Notes under the pieces: generated by a model
Seen by the model: only the letters and a program-made list of their open reading frames with translations
The model's database searches: none
What the model was told of the DNA's origin: nothing
Program-made: the position numbers and the translations under genes
Shown here: positions 55,968 to 64,000 of the stretch, in pieces
Layout: each line of letters begins with the position of its first letter
Numbering within the stretch: position 1 is the stretch's first letter
Assembly (NCBI GenBank): GCA_913055875.1
Contig: CAJXJY010000007.1
Coordinates: forward strand, 56,959-120,958
DNA length: 64,000 bases
Reading direction: 5' to 3'
DNA from: an uncultured Altererythrobacter sp.
GTDB taxonomy: Bacteria; Pseudomonadota; Alphaproteobacteria; Sphingomonadales; Sphingomonadaceae

Positions 55968-56638
55968 CCGTATCAGAAGCTGTCGCCACCCGCCGCTCGA
56001 TCCGTGCTTTTCTCGACGAACCCGTCGACCGCGCGGCCATCACCCGCGTGCTCGAAAAAGCCCAGCGTGCGCCATCGGGCGGGAACGTCCAGCCGTGGCA
56101 TGCGATCCTCCTCACCGGCGAGCCGATGCAGGCGCTGTTCGACCGGGTGGCGCAGGAATTTCCCAAGGGCCGTGCCGCGCTCGCGCCCGAATACCATATC
56201 TACCCGCCCGAACTCGACGGGGTCTACGAGCAGCGCCGTTTCGGCGTGGGCGAGGACATGTACGCCTCGCTCGGCATCGCGCGCGAGGACAAGGCGCAAC
56301 GGCTGGCCTGGTTCGCGAGCAATTTCCGCGCTTTCGGGGCGCCGGTTCTGATGCTGATACACACGCCGAAATATATGGGCCCGCCGCAATGGTCCGATAT
56401 CGGCATGTGGCTGCAGACGATCATGCTGCTGCTGCGCGAGGAGGGGCTAGACAGCTGCGCGCAGGAGGCGTGGGCGGCCTATTCGCCGCAAGTGCGCGAA
56501 ATGGTCGAGATCCCCGAGGACCATACCTTCTTCTGCGGCATGGCGATCGGGTATCGCGATCCCGAGGCGCCGGTGAACGATTTCCCCGTCGCGCGCGCGC
56601 CGCTCGACGAGGTGATTCGCTGGCAGGGCTTCGATTAA
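55964..56638 (+). CDS. Nitroreductase family FMN enzyme
   Basis: NAD(P)H- and FMN-dependent reductase of nitro compounds, quinones or related substrates. The 224-residue protein has the family opening VSEAVATRRSIRAFLDEPVDR with the RRSIR FMN-phosphate site, APSGGNVQPWH, GMWLQTIMLLLREEGLDSCAQEAW and FFCGMAIGYRDPEAPVN. The start is GTG overlapping the parE stop by four bases (GTGA), so translation depends at least partly on reading through the toxin gene. An ATG further upstream would overlap parE heavily and lacks the family N-terminus. Confidence 0.9.
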   Translation: MTVSEAVATRRSIRAFLDEPVDRAAITRVLEKAQRAPSGGNVQPWHAILLTGEPMQALFDRVAQEFPKGRAALAPEYHIYPPELDGVYEQRRFGVGEDMYASLGIAREDKAQRLAWFASNFRAFGAPVLMLIHTPKYMGPPQWSDIGMWLQTIMLLLREEGLDSCAQEAWAAYSPQVREMVEIPEDHTFFCGMAIGYRDPEAPVNDFPVARAPLDEVIRWQGFD

Positions 56639-56795
56639 CGATGCCGTTCAACGCTCCGGCAAGGCCCGGGGTGGAACTGTCCAAAAAGTCCTAGGCCCGA
56701 CTCGCCGGGCTGCCTAGGCTGAGCAGAGGGATTTTCCCGGGGTCGCATCCGTGGGTAGCCGCCGCGCTCGTTCGCGCACGCGGTCATGTGGGGAG

Positions 56796-59700
56796 ATGGC
56801 GACAGTGTTTCGAACCGGGCTTCGTGCTCGACTGGCGCTCGTTTTCGGTGCCTTCGCCGCGCTGTCGACGGCTCCGCTCGCGGCGCAGGAACGCCCGGTG
56901 CTGTTGCGCGACAGCTTCCCGATCGGCAGCGACGAGGGCATCCTGTGCCAGGTGCAGGATCGCAGCATCGACAACCCCGCGCGCCAGTCGCCGTTCGACC
57001 GGCGCTGGGCGGTGGTGTGCCGCGACAGCCCGCAACCGGTCGCGCATGTCTACGCCTTTCGCGGTCTCGACGGCGATCCGGTCGCGCGGATCGCGCCGCT
57101 CAGGCGCGAGCGGGTCGAATGCGGCGGTTCCCGCTGCCTGATCGTGGGGACACAGCTCGAATGGTCGACCGAGACCGCACGGCGAGGCGCAGTCACCTTC
57201 GTTGCCGACGGGTTCGCCGCCTATGCCGGTGCGGCCGATCTCGCTTTGCGTTCGGTTATGGAGGGCCGGATCGCCGCGGGCACTATCGACGTCGCCACCA
57301 CTTCGGTCGCCGATCCGTTCGCCTTCGCGCGGGTGCAGGCAGAAACGCTCGTGCCCGACCAGGCGCTGGCCGAGGGCTATCGCCGCAATCTCGGCGGCGA
57401 ATATGCCGAGGCGGCGGCCTATTTCGCGACGCTGCAGGAACGGCTCGCGGGGACCGGGGACAGCGGCATCAATCCGGGCGAATTCCTCGTCAACCGCGCG
57501 CTGCAGAAGAGCAATCTGGGCGAATTCGGCGAGGCCGAGCGGTTGTTCGCCGAGGCCGCCTCGCTCACCGCCGACGATCCGGTCGCCGAGCGGCTGCAGC
57601 GCAATTTCGAGGCGATCCACCTGCTCAACCGCGGCTATTACGACGAAGCGCTGCGGCGGCTCGACCGGCCGGTGAGCGGCGATGCGGTGGATGCAGGGGA
57701 ACTGGCGGGCAGCCTGTCGATCAACCGCCCGCTCGCCGCGCGGCTCAACGGCGCGCAAGGCCCGATGCTGGGCTTCGTCGACGAGCTCAAGCTGACTCCG
57801 GCCGAACGCGCCGAGATCATCGACGCGCAGGCGCTGCAATTGCGCGGCACCGCGATGCGGATAAGCGGCGACCATGGCGGTGCGCGCACCGCATTGCTCG
57901 ACGCCTACGACCGGGCGCTCGCGGTGCGCGACGGGCGGGTGACCTCGATCGTGCGGCTGCGTGCGCAGGTGCTCGGGGAGCTTGCTGGGATCGCCGAAGC
58001 CGGGGGCGATCTCGCCGCGGCGGAGAGCTACCTGCGCAACGCGCTCGCGCTGCTCGAGGCGCAATATCCCGAGCGGCGCGCGGTCGACGCGGCGCAGGCG
58101 CGGCTCGGGGCACTGCTGCTGCGCGCGGGGCGCGAGCAGGAAGCGACCGCGCTGTATCGCGCGGTGATCGCGCGCTCGCTCGGCAAGCGCGACGCCGCGA
58201 CCGGCTATGCCAACCAGCTGGTGCCCTATTTCCGCCTGATGGCCGGCCGGGTCGCGAGCGATCCGGCGATGGCGGAGGATTTCTTCGCGGCGACGCAGGT
58301 GCTGGTGCGACCCGGCGTTGCCGAAACGCAGGCGGTGCTTGCGCGCGAGCTGAGTGCGCGCTCGGACGAGGGCGCGCGGCTGTTCCGCCAATCGGTCGAT
58401 CTCGGGCGCGATATCGAGCGGCTGCGGATCCGCTACCAGGCGCTAGAGCGCGGGCCGCAGACGGGCGAAGCCCGCGCCTTGCTGGCCGAGACGGGCGAGC
58501 GGATCGAAGCGCTCGAACGCCAGCAATTGCGCACCCAGGCCGCGCTCAACGACTATCCCGAATATCGCGTGATCGCGCCGCGCGCGCTGTCGCTGGGCGA
58601 TTTCCGCGCCGCACTCGGGCCGGACGAGGCCTATGCCCGGCTCGCCATCGTCGGCGGCGACATCTACATGTTCTACACCGACGCGGCGGGGCCGCGCGCG
58701 TGGCGCGTGCCGCTGAGCGAGAGCGATCTCGATTTCCGCGTCGACATGCTGCGCGCCTCGATCTCGCTCTACGAGGGCGGGCGCTTCGTCACCTACCCTT
58801 ACGAAGCGGCGCTGGCGCACGATCTGTTCGCCGCGCTGTTCGCCCCCGTGGCGGATTCGCTGGCCGGGGTACGACACCTGATCTTCGAGCCCGACGGAGC
58901 GATGCTGCGGCTGCCGGTCGATATCCTGATCGCCGATCCGGCGTCGGTCGCGCGCTACGAGCAGCGGGTCGGGGCGGACGGCGATCCCTACGATTTCACC
59001 GGCGTGCAATGGCTCGGGCGCGACAGGAAAGTGAGCACCGCGGTGTCGGCGCAATCCTTCGTCGATGCGCGCACGGCCGCGCGTTCGACGGCACGGCGCG
59101 AATATCTCGGGCTCGGCCGCAACCTCCCGATCGGCGACGCGCCGCCACCGCAGGCGCGCGCGGTGCTGGCGAGCGGCGGCAACCGCTGCGGCTGGAACGC
59201 CTCGATCTGGAACGCGCCTATCGACGACGCCGAATTGCGCGTGGCGCGCGCGCTGATCGGCGAGGGACGGTCCGAACTGCTGACGGGAGCGGACTTCACT
59301 GACGCGGCAATCGCATCCAAACCGGACCTCGACCAGTTCCGCGTACTGCATTTCGCCACCCACGGGCTGGTAACGCCGCCCGATCCCGCCTGTCCGGCCA
59401 GCCCTGCGCTGCTGACATCCTTCGGCGGCGGAGACTCCGACGGGCTGCTGTCGTTCGAGGAGATTTTCGATCTCGATCTCGACGCCGATATCGTGATCCT
59501 GTCCGCCTGCGACACCGCGGGCGAAGCGAGCATCGAGGCCACCCGCGCGGCCGGGGTCGGCAGCGGCGGCGGCACCGCGCTCGACGGGCTGGTGCGCGCC
59601 TTCATTGGCGCGGGCGGGCGTGCGGTGCTGGCGAGCCACTGGCCCGCGCCCGACGCCTACGACGCCACCGAGCGGCTGATGGCGGAGATGTTCCGCCGCG

Positions 59701-59888
59701 GCCGCGAGGGCTCGCTCGGCGATGCATTGCGCGCCTCGCAGAGGCAGCTGATGGACGATCCCGCGACTTCGCATCCCTATTACTGGGGCGGGTTCGCGCT
59801 GATCGGCGATGCCGAACGGCCGTTGCTGTCCGACCGCGAGCGGGTCGCCGAAGTCGATGAGCCCAGCCAGGCGGAGATCGGTCAGTGA
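56796..59888 (+). CDS. Secreted CHAT-domain protease with TPR-like N-terminal region
   Basis: The 1030-residue protein has a signal peptide (residues 1-31, ending PLAAQ), a Cys-containing N-terminal part, a helical TPR-like middle (about residues 200-600: EYAEAAAYFATLQERL, EFGEAERLFAEAASLTADD, GDLAAAESYLRNALALL), and a C-terminal CHAT (caspase-like) domain with the catalytic pair His856 in LHFATHGL and Cys905 in LSACDTAGE. The family cleaves peptides and includes separase-like and caspase-like enzymes. It is coupled to tpsB by TGATG and stands first in a three-gene unit with a two-partner secretion system, so the exoprotein is a plausible substrate (inference). Confidence 0.87.
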   Translation: MATVFRTGLRARLALVFGAFAALSTAPLAAQERPVLLRDSFPIGSDEGILCQVQDRSIDNPARQSPFDRRWAVVCRDSPQPVAHVYAFRGLDGDPVARIAPLRRERVECGGSRCLIVGTQLEWSTETARRGAVTFVADGFAAYAGAADLALRSVMEGRIAAGTIDVATTSVADPFAFARVQAETLVPDQALAEGYRRNLGGEYAEAAAYFATLQERLAGTGDSGINPGEFLVNRALQKSNLGEFGEAERLFAEAASLTADDPVAERLQRNFEAIHLLNRGYYDEALRRLDRPVSGDAVDAGELAGSLSINRPLAARLNGAQGPMLGFVDELKLTPAERAEIIDAQALQLRGTAMRISGDHGGARTALLDAYDRALAVRDGRVTSIVRLRAQVLGELAGIAEAGGDLAAAESYLRNALALLEAQYPERRAVDAAQARLGALLLRAGREQEATALYRAVIARSLGKRDAATGYANQLVPYFRLMAGRVASDPAMAEDFFAATQVLVRPGVAETQAVLARELSARSDEGARLFRQSVDLGRDIERLRIRYQALERGPQTGEARALLAETGERIEALERQQLRTQAALNDYPEYRVIAPRALSLGDFRAALGPDEAYARLAIVGGDIYMFYTDAAGPRAWRVPLSESDLDFRVDMLRASISLYEGGRFVTYPYEAALAHDLFAALFAPVADSLAGVRHLIFEPDGAMLRLPVDILIADPASVARYEQRVGADGDPYDFTGVQWLGRDRKVSTAVSAQSFVDARTAARSTARREYLGLGRNLPIGDAPPPQARAVLASGGNRCGWNASIWNAPIDDAELRVARALIGEGRSELLTGADFTDAAIASKPDLDQFRVLHFATHGLVTPPDPACPASPALLTSFGGGDSDGLLSFEEIFDLDLDADIVILSACDTAGEASIEATRAAGVGSGGGTALDGLVRAFIGAGGRAVLASHWPAPDAYDATERLMAEMFRRGREGSLGDALRASQRQLMDDPATSHPYYWGGFALIGDAERPLLSDRERVAEVDEPSQAEIGQ

Positions 59889-61660
59889 TGCTGCGCACGC
59901 TCCGCCTTTCGCTGGTACCGCTGGTCGCCGCCGCTTGTCTCGCGACACCGGCGCAGGCGCAGACGGGCCCGACGCGCGAGGAAATCCGCCGCGAACAGCT
60001 CGACCAACGGCTACGCACCGAGGGGCAGGCGGTGACGCCCGAGGGCGAGATCGAACGCGCGCCGTGTCCGCTCGCCAATCCGCAATTCGCCGATCTGCGC
60101 TTCACCTTCCGGGGCGTCGATTTTTCGGGTTTGGATACGATCGACCCGGCGATGCTCGAACCGGCATGGCGGCAATATATCGGGCAGGAACTGCCCGTCG
60201 CCGCGATCTGCGATATTCGCGATCGTGCGGCGACGATCCTGCGCAATGCGGGCTATCTGGCCGCGGTGCGCGTGCCGGTGCAGCAGATCGAGGACGGGCG
60301 GATCGCGCTCGACGTCGTCGTCGCGCGGCTCGGCACGGTCCAGATTCGCGGCGAGGCGGGGCCGTCGGGCGGGCTGCTCCGGCGCTATGTCGAAAAGCTC
60401 TCGCGTCAGGACGTGTTCAACACCGGCCGGGCCGAGCGCTACCTGCTGCTGGCGCGCGACATTCCCGGGCTCGACGTGCGGCTGACACTGCAGCCCGCGG
60501 GCGAAGGCGCGGCACCGGGCGAGGTCGCGGGCGTGTTCGACGTGCGGCGCACGCCGGTCACCGCCGATCTCACCGTGCAGAATTTCGGCTCGAAAAGCGT
60601 CGGGCGCTTCGGCGCGCTGGCGCGGGCGACCTTCAACGGGCTGACCGGGCTCGGCGATGCGACCACGCTCAGCGTCTACCTCACCGCAGACCCCGACGAG
60701 CAGCAGGTTCTGCAGGGCAGCCACGAATTCCGCATCGGCGGCGAGGGGCTGACGCTCGGCGCCGACGTGACCTATGCCTGGACCCATCCCGATATCGCCG
60801 ACACCGATCCCGACCCGTTCGAATCGGAGACGCTGGTGGCGAGCGCGCACGCGACCTATCCGTTCGTGCGTTCGCAGGCATCCAACCTGTTCGGCACCGC
60901 CGGGTTCGACCTGATCGACCAGGATATCGAATTCTCAGGCCTGCCGCTGAGCCGAGACCGCCTGCGCGTCGTCTGGGTGCGGCTCGATTTCAACGCGCTC
61001 GATGCCGACAGCATTCGCGGTGCGGGCGGCTATTCGGGTGCCGAACCGCACTGGGCATTCGCCGGTTCGCTCGAACTGCGGCAGGGTCTCGACCTGTTCG
61101 GTGCGACCGAGGAGTGCGATTTCACCTTCACCAATTGCACCGCGGCGGGCGTAATCCCGCCGGCACGGCTCGACGGCGATCCGACCGCTTTCGTGGTCCG
61201 CGCCGAGGGGCGGCTCGACTACCGGCCCGACCCGCTGTTGACCTTCTCGCTCGCTCCTCGGCTGCAATATTCGCCCGACGCGCTGTTCGGCTACGAACAG
61301 GTCTCGGGCGGCAATTACACCGCCGGGCGCGGCTACGATCCGGGCGCGGTGATCGGCGACAGCGGCTATGGCGGGCAGGTCGAGATCGCCTATGGCTCGC
61401 TGCTGCCGCGCACGCCCGGGGGCATCGCGGTGCAGCCCTACGGCTTCTTCGATATCATGGCGGTGCATACCAAGGGCGTCGCGGGCGATCCGGACACGAT
61501 CTCTTCGCTCGGCGGAGGCGTGCGTGCACGGCTCGGCGACCGCGCCTTTGTCGACATCTTCGGCGCGGTTCCGCTCGAACGCGGACCGCTCCAGACCAGC
61601 CGCGGCGATGCGCGGCTGCTGATGAACCTGACGGTGCGGCTGGCACCGTGGCGGCGCTGA
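59888..61660 (+). CDS. Two-partner secretion outer-membrane transporter TpsB (ShlB/FhaC family)
   Basis: Outer-membrane pore that exports the TpsA partner. The 590-residue protein has a signal peptide (residues 1-25, ending AQAQ), a periplasmic part with the POTRA_2 pattern (FTFRGVDFSGLDTIDPAMLEPAWRQYIGQEL) and ShlB-type POTRA (NAGYLAAVRVPVQQIEDGRIALDVVVARLGTVQIRG), and a 16-stranded barrel with the FhaC signature region VSGGNYTAGRGYDPGAVIGDSG near residue 475. It ends RLLMNLTVRLAPWRR, with an arginine instead of the usual final aromatic. The ATG overlaps the CHAT gene stop. Confidence 0.92.
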   Translation: MLRTLRLSLVPLVAAACLATPAQAQTGPTREEIRREQLDQRLRTEGQAVTPEGEIERAPCPLANPQFADLRFTFRGVDFSGLDTIDPAMLEPAWRQYIGQELPVAAICDIRDRAATILRNAGYLAAVRVPVQQIEDGRIALDVVVARLGTVQIRGEAGPSGGLLRRYVEKLSRQDVFNTGRAERYLLLARDIPGLDVRLTLQPAGEGAAPGEVAGVFDVRRTPVTADLTVQNFGSKSVGRFGALARATFNGLTGLGDATTLSVYLTADPDEQQVLQGSHEFRIGGEGLTLGADVTYAWTHPDIADTDPDPFESETLVASAHATYPFVRSQASNLFGTAGFDLIDQDIEFSGLPLSRDRLRVVWVRLDFNALDADSIRGAGGYSGAEPHWAFAGSLELRQGLDLFGATEECDFTFTNCTAAGVIPPARLDGDPTAFVVRAEGRLDYRPDPLLTFSLAPRLQYSPDALFGYEQVSGGNYTAGRGYDPGAVIGDSGYGGQVEIAYGSLLPRTPGGIAVQPYGFFDIMAVHTKGVAGDPDTISSLGGGVRARLGDRAFVDIFGAVPLERGPLQTSRGDARLLMNLTVRLAPWRR

Positions 61661-61673
61661 GGAGGGCGGACGC

Positions 61674-64000
61674 ATGGGCAGCAGGACGAGGACGATGGCG
61701 CGACAATCCGGGACAGCTGCGGCGGCAGATCGCCGCAGGGGCAGGCTGATGCGCGGGACTTCCGCCGCAGCTGCGGCGGCGGTGCTCGCGCTGGCGCCTC
61801 AGCCTGCCGCGGCGCAGGAAGCCTTCCAGGCCGATTTCGTCGGCGCGACCGGAGCGGTCGGCGTCAGCCGCTCGGCCACTGTCGATACCGTGACGGTCAA
61901 TTCCGCCGAAGCGATCATCGACTGGGCCCCGTTCGACACCACCGCCGGTCCCACCCCGATCGTCGTCCTGCCGGGCGGCAACACGCTCGCTTTCACCGGC
62001 AATGCCGATTTTACCGTCCTCAACCGAATCATTCCGGCGGATCAGAGCCGCGCGATCCAGTTCGACGGAAACGTCGTCTCCACCGTCCAGGGCCAGCAGG
62101 GCGGCAATATCTGGTTCTACAGCCCCGGCGGGATCATCCTCGGCTCGAGCGCGGTGTTCAATGTCGGCAGCCTGCTGCTCACCACCACCGATCTCGACAC
62201 CGGCAACGGCCTTGCAAACGGCAATGCGGCGCTGATCCTCGGCAATGTCGGCGGTGGGGCGGTATCGATCCAGCCCGGCGCGTCGGTGAATGCGGGCAAT
62301 TACGTGGTCGCCTGGGCGCCGCTGGTGGAGCAGAACGGTACCGTCGATGCGGCGGGCAATATCGGCTATATCGGCGCCGAGCAGGGCTTCCTCACCTTCA
62401 ACGGGGGGCTGCTCGACATCACCGTCGCGGTCGGGACCGACGATGCGCACGGCGTGGTCCACGGCGACACCGGCACCACCACCGGTCCGACCGGCGCGGT
62501 CGACGAGGCGCGCGGGATCTCGATGGTCGCGGTGCCCAAGAACACCTTCCTCAACATGCTGGTGGGCGGCAATATCGGCTACCGGGAGGCGGCCACGGCG
62601 GGCGTCGTCAACGGCGTGATCGTGCTGCAGGCGGGCGATACGGCGAACAATGGCAGCCTTGCGGCGGATATCGACGTGGCCGGTGCCGCGTTCACGTCCG
62701 AAGTGCAGGCGGACGCCACCGGCAGCGTCAGTTTCGTCGCCGACGGCGCCGGCAGCGCGGTCAAGGCCGGGTCCGGTGCGCGCCCGGTCGACCTGACCGT
62801 CAATGCGCGCGATTCGATCGCGGTATCGCTCGGCAATGGCGGCGGGTTCGAGGCCTCGGGCGACGCGTTCTTCTCCGCCACCGACGGCAATATTTCCATT
62901 GCCGCCGATGCGGCCAGCGCTGCGGACGGTGTCGCGATCGGCGGCGAATTGTCGCTCAAGGCCGAAAGCGGGCTGATCGAGAACAATGCCGAGATCGCCG
63001 CCGGCGGCAATATCGCGTTCGACGCGCTCGGCGATATCGGGCTCGGGACGCTGGTATCGCAGAACGGCGAGATCGTCGCCACCAGCGACGGCACGATATC
63101 GTTCGATTCTCTGACCGCAGCCAACGATATCACGCTCGACGCGCTCGGGGCGGTGCAGGGGTCCGACCTGCTGTCGACCGCCGGCACGATCGGCCTGACG
63201 GCGGACGGCGATATCGCGGTGCTCCACGCCGAAGCGGGAGACGATTTCCTCGCCACCGGACAGGGCGCTTTCCTGACCGGGCCGAACTCGATTGTCACCG
63301 GCGGCGATATCGCAATCGATGTCGAGGGACCGGCGACGCTCGGCAATTCGAGCGCGGGCGGGCTGGTCGATGTCGAGGCCAGCCAGATCGATTTCGACAC
63401 GCTCGCCGCCGGACAGACAGTCGCATTGCAGACGGTACCGTCGAACGACCCCGCGACCGGTGGCAATGGGGATATCACCGGGACCTCGATCACCGCCGGG
63501 CCGGGCGCCAGCAGTGTGACATCGGGCTTCGGCTCGGTTGCGATTGGCGGCGCCAGCACGATCGGCGGCAGCCTCGATGTCGCCGCGGCGGGCGACGCCG
63601 GTATCGGCTCGGTCGCGGTGCAGGGCGGCAGCCTGACCGTGAATGCGGGCAGTGCGATCACCTATACCGGCGCGAGCGCGACCGATGCGGTGGTCATGAC
63701 CGCCCCCGGACCGATCACCGGCGGCGATATCGCGGTGGGCGGTCTGGTGCGGCTGCTGTCGACGCAGCTCGGCATCGGCGTGCTCGATATCCAGGCGGGG
63801 GGCGCCATCGACCTCGACGCGGCGACCGATATCGCGGCGGAAGACCTCACTGCGGCAACCGGCATTGCCGCCGATGCGGGCGGCAATATCGGTCTCGCGA
63901 CCGCGCAGACGGGTGCGAACGATATCGCGCTGACCGCAGGTGGCTCGGTCTCGGCCACCGGCGATGTCGCCACGGTGATCGATGCCGCGACCGGAGCGGT
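61674..64000 (+). CDS. Two-partner secretion exoprotein TpsA, filamentous haemagglutinin-like (partial, runs off the window)
   Basis: The 5' 775 codons are visible and the frame stays open to the window end. The N-terminus is a long signal peptide (about residues 1-48, ending PAAAQ), followed by the TPS secretion domain (NRIIPADQSRAIQFDGNVVSTVQ, then IWFYSPGGIILGSSAVFNVGSLLLTT, residues 115-170). The rest is a low-complexity beta-helix with many GGNIA, DGDIAV and GSLTVNAG units. The start has GGAGGG seven bases upstream and follows the tpsB stop by 13 bases. The repeats predict a rod-like surface or secreted protein. The C-terminal functional domain is outside the window. Confidence 0.9.
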   Translation, partial: MGSRTRTMARQSGTAAAADRRRGRLMRGTSAAAAAAVLALAPQPAAAQEAFQADFVGATGAVGVSRSATVDTVTVNSAEAIIDWAPFDTTAGPTPIVVLPGGNTLAFTGNADFTVLNRIIPADQSRAIQFDGNVVSTVQGQQGGNIWFYSPGGIILGSSAVFNVGSLLLTTTDLDTGNGLANGNAALILGNVGGGAVSIQPGASVNAGNYVVAWAPLVEQNGTVDAAGNIGYIGAEQGFLTFNGGLLDITVAVGTDDAHGVVHGDTGTTTGPTGAVDEARGISMVAVPKNTFLNMLVGGNIGYREAATAGVVNGVIVLQAGDTANNGSLAADIDVAGAAFTSEVQADATGSVSFVADGAGSAVKAGSGARPVDLTVNARDSIAVSLGNGGGFEASGDAFFSATDGNISIAADAASAADGVAIGGELSLKAESGLIENNAEIAAGGNIAFDALGDIGLGTLVSQNGEIVATSDGTISFDSLTAANDITLDALGAVQGSDLLSTAGTIGLTADGDIAVLHAEAGDDFLATGQGAFLTGPNSIVTGGDIAIDVEGPATLGNSSAGGLVDVEASQIDFDTLAAGQTVALQTVPSNDPATGGNGDITGTSITAGPGASSVTSGFGSVAIGGASTIGGSLDVAAAGDAGIGSVAVQGGSLTVNAGSAITYTGASATDAVVMTAPGPITGGDIAVGGLVRLLSTQLGIGVLDIQAGGAIDLDAATDIAAEDLTAATGIAADAGGNIGLATAQTGANDIALTAGGSVSATGDVATVIDAATGA

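Noticed and set aside
62900..64000. Possible tandem DNA repeat array in tpsA
   Set aside because: The units are similar at protein level (GGDIA, GNIA) but not regular in DNA length or sequence, as expected for a beta-helix coding region; not a CRISPR or VNTR array.

Overview
The window is GC-rich bacterial DNA packed with genes on both strands. Gene content and order point to an alphaproteobacterium of the order Sphingomonadales, probably the Erythrobacteraceae (inference). The signs are an F1-only atpHAGDC operon with the Fo genes elsewhere, the lptD-surA-pdxA-rsmA cluster, hdaA beside purM, DUF2794, CobT beside a transaldolase-like gene and priA, and many short palindromic repeats of the kind common in sphingomonads. 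I found no rRNA, tRNA, CRISPR array, phage module or complete insertion sequence.

Layout. 0-6.3 kb (minus strand): outer-membrane assembly and housekeeping, lptD, surA, pdxA, rsmA. 6.4-11.3 kb (plus): pepA, holC, three related small lipoproteins around ndk, and an MddA-type membrane methyltransferase. 11.2-14.6 kb (minus): purM, a purN fused to a YjbR-like domain, and a sulfotransferase. 14.7-17.7 kb (plus): a secreted protein of DUF2066 type, hdaA, cysE, DUF2794. 18-26 kb: membrane proteins, an SDR enzyme, gph diverging from glmU, an HNH protein, a PAS-PAS-MCP sensor, an AraC regulator and a SciP-like small protein. 26.5-34 kb (minus): a secreted prolyl oligopeptidase and the F1 ATP synthase operon, which carries two extra small genes. 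34.4-39.2 kb: a TauD-type dioxygenase, a membrane-anchored trypsin-like protease, the adaptive-response gene ada with a PEP-mutase-family gene, then a decayed ada/ogt fragment. 39.4-46.1 kb: an AT-richer 901-residue beta-helix membrane protein, an HTH protein, a CPBP protease, an FeS-type photolyase and a GST. 46.2-54.9 kb: two paralogous secreted zinc metallopeptidases with TPR-like tails, priA, DUF4197, a transaldolase/FSA, cobT. 54.9-56.6 kb: a small PH-like membrane protein, a ParDE toxin-antitoxin pair and a nitroreductase translationally coupled to it. 56.8-64 kb: a CHAT-domain protease, a TpsB outer-membrane transporter and a TpsA exoprotein that runs off the window.

The most unusual parts are the CHAT-TpsB-TpsA operon, the low-GC beta-helix protein with a two-helix pore-like tail, the two extra genes inside the ATP synthase operon, and a palindromic intergenic element in two copies whose stems differ but still pair. 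Repeats repeatedly abut or supply stop codons (pdxA, gph, the CPBP protease, the photolyase). Long open frames antisense to real genes are an effect of high GC and were left out. Starts were chosen by family length, signal peptides, Shine-Dalgarno sequences and overlaps. Non-ATG starts are common here: TTG for rsmA and pdxA; GTG for surA, atpH, the ATP-operon lipoprotein, the zinc-ribbon protein, GST, cobT, parE and the nitroreductase.
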